A stretch of DNA of 64,000 bases, from the NCBI GenBank assembly GCA_019359095.1, contig JAHHHZ010000024.1:231994-295993 (forward strand), read 5' to 3'. The notes beneath the pieces were generated by a model. That model searched no databases. It had not been told where the DNA came from and saw nothing but the letters and a program-made list of their open reading frames with translations. Below are positions 63,336 through 64,000 of the stretch, piece by piece. This stretch comes from Pleurocapsa minor HA4230-MV1 (GTDB lineage: Bacteria; Cyanobacteriota; Cyanobacteriia; Cyanobacteriales; Xenococcaceae). The position numbers and the translations under genes were made by a program. Numbering within the stretch: position 1 is the first letter of the stretch; each line of letters opens with the position of its first letter.

Positions 63336-63831
63336 ATAATTTAATCTGTTATTAGAGATAAACCTACTGAGTTTACTCCAAAAAACATTATTTACTAGGT
63401 AACGCCCTGAAATATATTACCCAAACTAAATCTAGCTTTAATGACTTAATGACAAAATTGTGTTTCTAGGAGATCTCTCTTTCCCGAAGATCTAGCTCTA
63501 CAAATCTAAACTTAAATCAATTTTAATTAAGAGTTTATGTAGAGCGGATTGCCATCGTTAGCGTCGCGACCTTGGGCGATCGCCTTTTCCTCACGCTTTC
63601 ATCTGCACCACCGATAGATGTGGGGATCGGGCCCAGAGCGATCGGGCTGCAACTGCCTTTTTATCAGTAGGAGTGAAGGCTTTAGAGCTTGCAGTTCAGG
63701 CAATTTACCAGAATGACTGCAAAGTAAGTTCACCCTTCACTGTAAGAATCTGATAAATCATCGTAAGAATTTGAAAGAAATGGAGTGTGGGAACTCATTA
63801 CACTGAAGTCAAATCAGACAAGGAGAATCCA
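63336..63831. other. Long intergenic region
   Basis: No gene. It contains HIP1 sites near 63578 and a GTAAGAAT direct repeat (about 63742 and 63761) shortly before the next gene, which could be part of its promoter. A GGAGA ribosome-binding site (63822-63826) precedes the ATG at 63832. Confidence 0.5.
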
Positions 63832-64000
63832 ATGCAGCCAATACCAAATGTAGAACAACAGACGATCTCTCAGATATTTTCCACTTTTTTATCACTGATG
63901 AGCCAAGATGTTCGAGCCTTACTCGATCTGTGTGCTGAAGATGCAGTCGTTGAATTTCCATACGCTGCCAATACACCAAGACGATTATTCGGTAAGGAAA
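63832..64000 (+). CDS. SnoaL-like (NTF2 fold) protein, partial
   Basis: The frame starts at ATG 63832 (MQPIPNVEQQTISQIFSTFL) and runs off the window end. The visible part, LLDLCAEDAVVEFPYAANTP, matches the first strand and helix of SnoaL-like/ketosteroid isomerase-like domains, usually about 130 residues. AAGGAGA precedes it. The enzyme type cannot be read from 56 residues. Confidence 0.65.
   Translation, partial: MQPIPNVEQQTISQIFSTFLSLMSQDVRALLDLCAEDAVVEFPYAANTPRRLFGKE

Noticed and set aside
1..64000. tRNA or rRNA gene
   Set aside because: No stretch with T-loop GGTTCRANNCC in a cloverleaf context was found on reading. A tRNAscan run would settle this.

Overview
The window is chromosomal DNA of an AT-rich cyanobacterium. 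The octamer GCGATCGC (HIP1) and its core CGATCG recur throughout, inside and outside genes. Several short heptanucleotide tandem repeats occur between genes. Gene content is cyanobacterial: a BciB-type divinyl-chlorophyllide reductase, a PatA-N-terminal-type protein, RTX repeats, large hybrid kinases. I cannot fix the genus. A unicellular or baeocyte-forming lineage is a guess. I saw no tRNA, rRNA or CRISPR array.

Region 1 (about 1-9.8 kb) is accessory. It starts with an IS110-like DEDD transposase. Next come small leftward genes, a repressor-like HTH gene with palindromic operators on its promoter, a winged-helix replication-type protein, a compact tyrosine recombinase with a 14-10-14 inverted repeat just upstream of its gene, and a tightly coupled rightward operon (5059-9813). 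That operon encodes small structural-looking proteins, a Cys-rich protein, a collagen-like fibre protein with 30 Gly-X-Asp/Asn triplets, a frameshifted gene, a 32-residue ORF and a one-helix membrane protein. I recognise no terminase, portal or major capsid. This integrative element with a fibre operon is the best candidate for an undescribed system.

Region 2 (10-15.2 kb): DUF2780 protein, small lipoprotein, then leftward lgt, cobM and a CocE-type hydrolase, and a PatA-N-like protein. Region 3 (15.3-18.6 kb): a type II restriction-modification pair (PLD-type nuclease and C5-cytosine methylase) inserted at the 5' end of rsmI, flanked by a direct duplication of that 5' end.

Region 4 (18.6-32.4 kb): two paralogous outer-membrane-type proteins, bciB, a polysaccharide-export ABC transporter followed by four co-oriented glycan genes that share a terminal SKFW motif, a glycogen debranching enzyme carrying an in-frame palindrome, and an RTX protein. 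Region 5 (32.7-42.8 kb): two hybrid histidine kinases, a methyltransferase and a membrane-anchored pseudokinase.

Region 6 (42.8-46.1 kb) is a graveyard of mobile and defence genes: an internally deleted ISL3 element, a MITE, a ParD antitoxin with a nonsense codon, an HsdS fragment, an OppC-type permease and an orphan dndE. Region 7 (46.4-64 kb): response regulator and FHA histidine kinase, carB, a second MITE copy in the opposite orientation, coiled-coil genes (one frameshifted at an A8 tract), a glycosyltransferase, an FAD oxidoreductase, an amidase with divergent TetR, HicB, mtnA, a fatty-acid-hydroxylase-type protein and a partial SnoaL-like gene.
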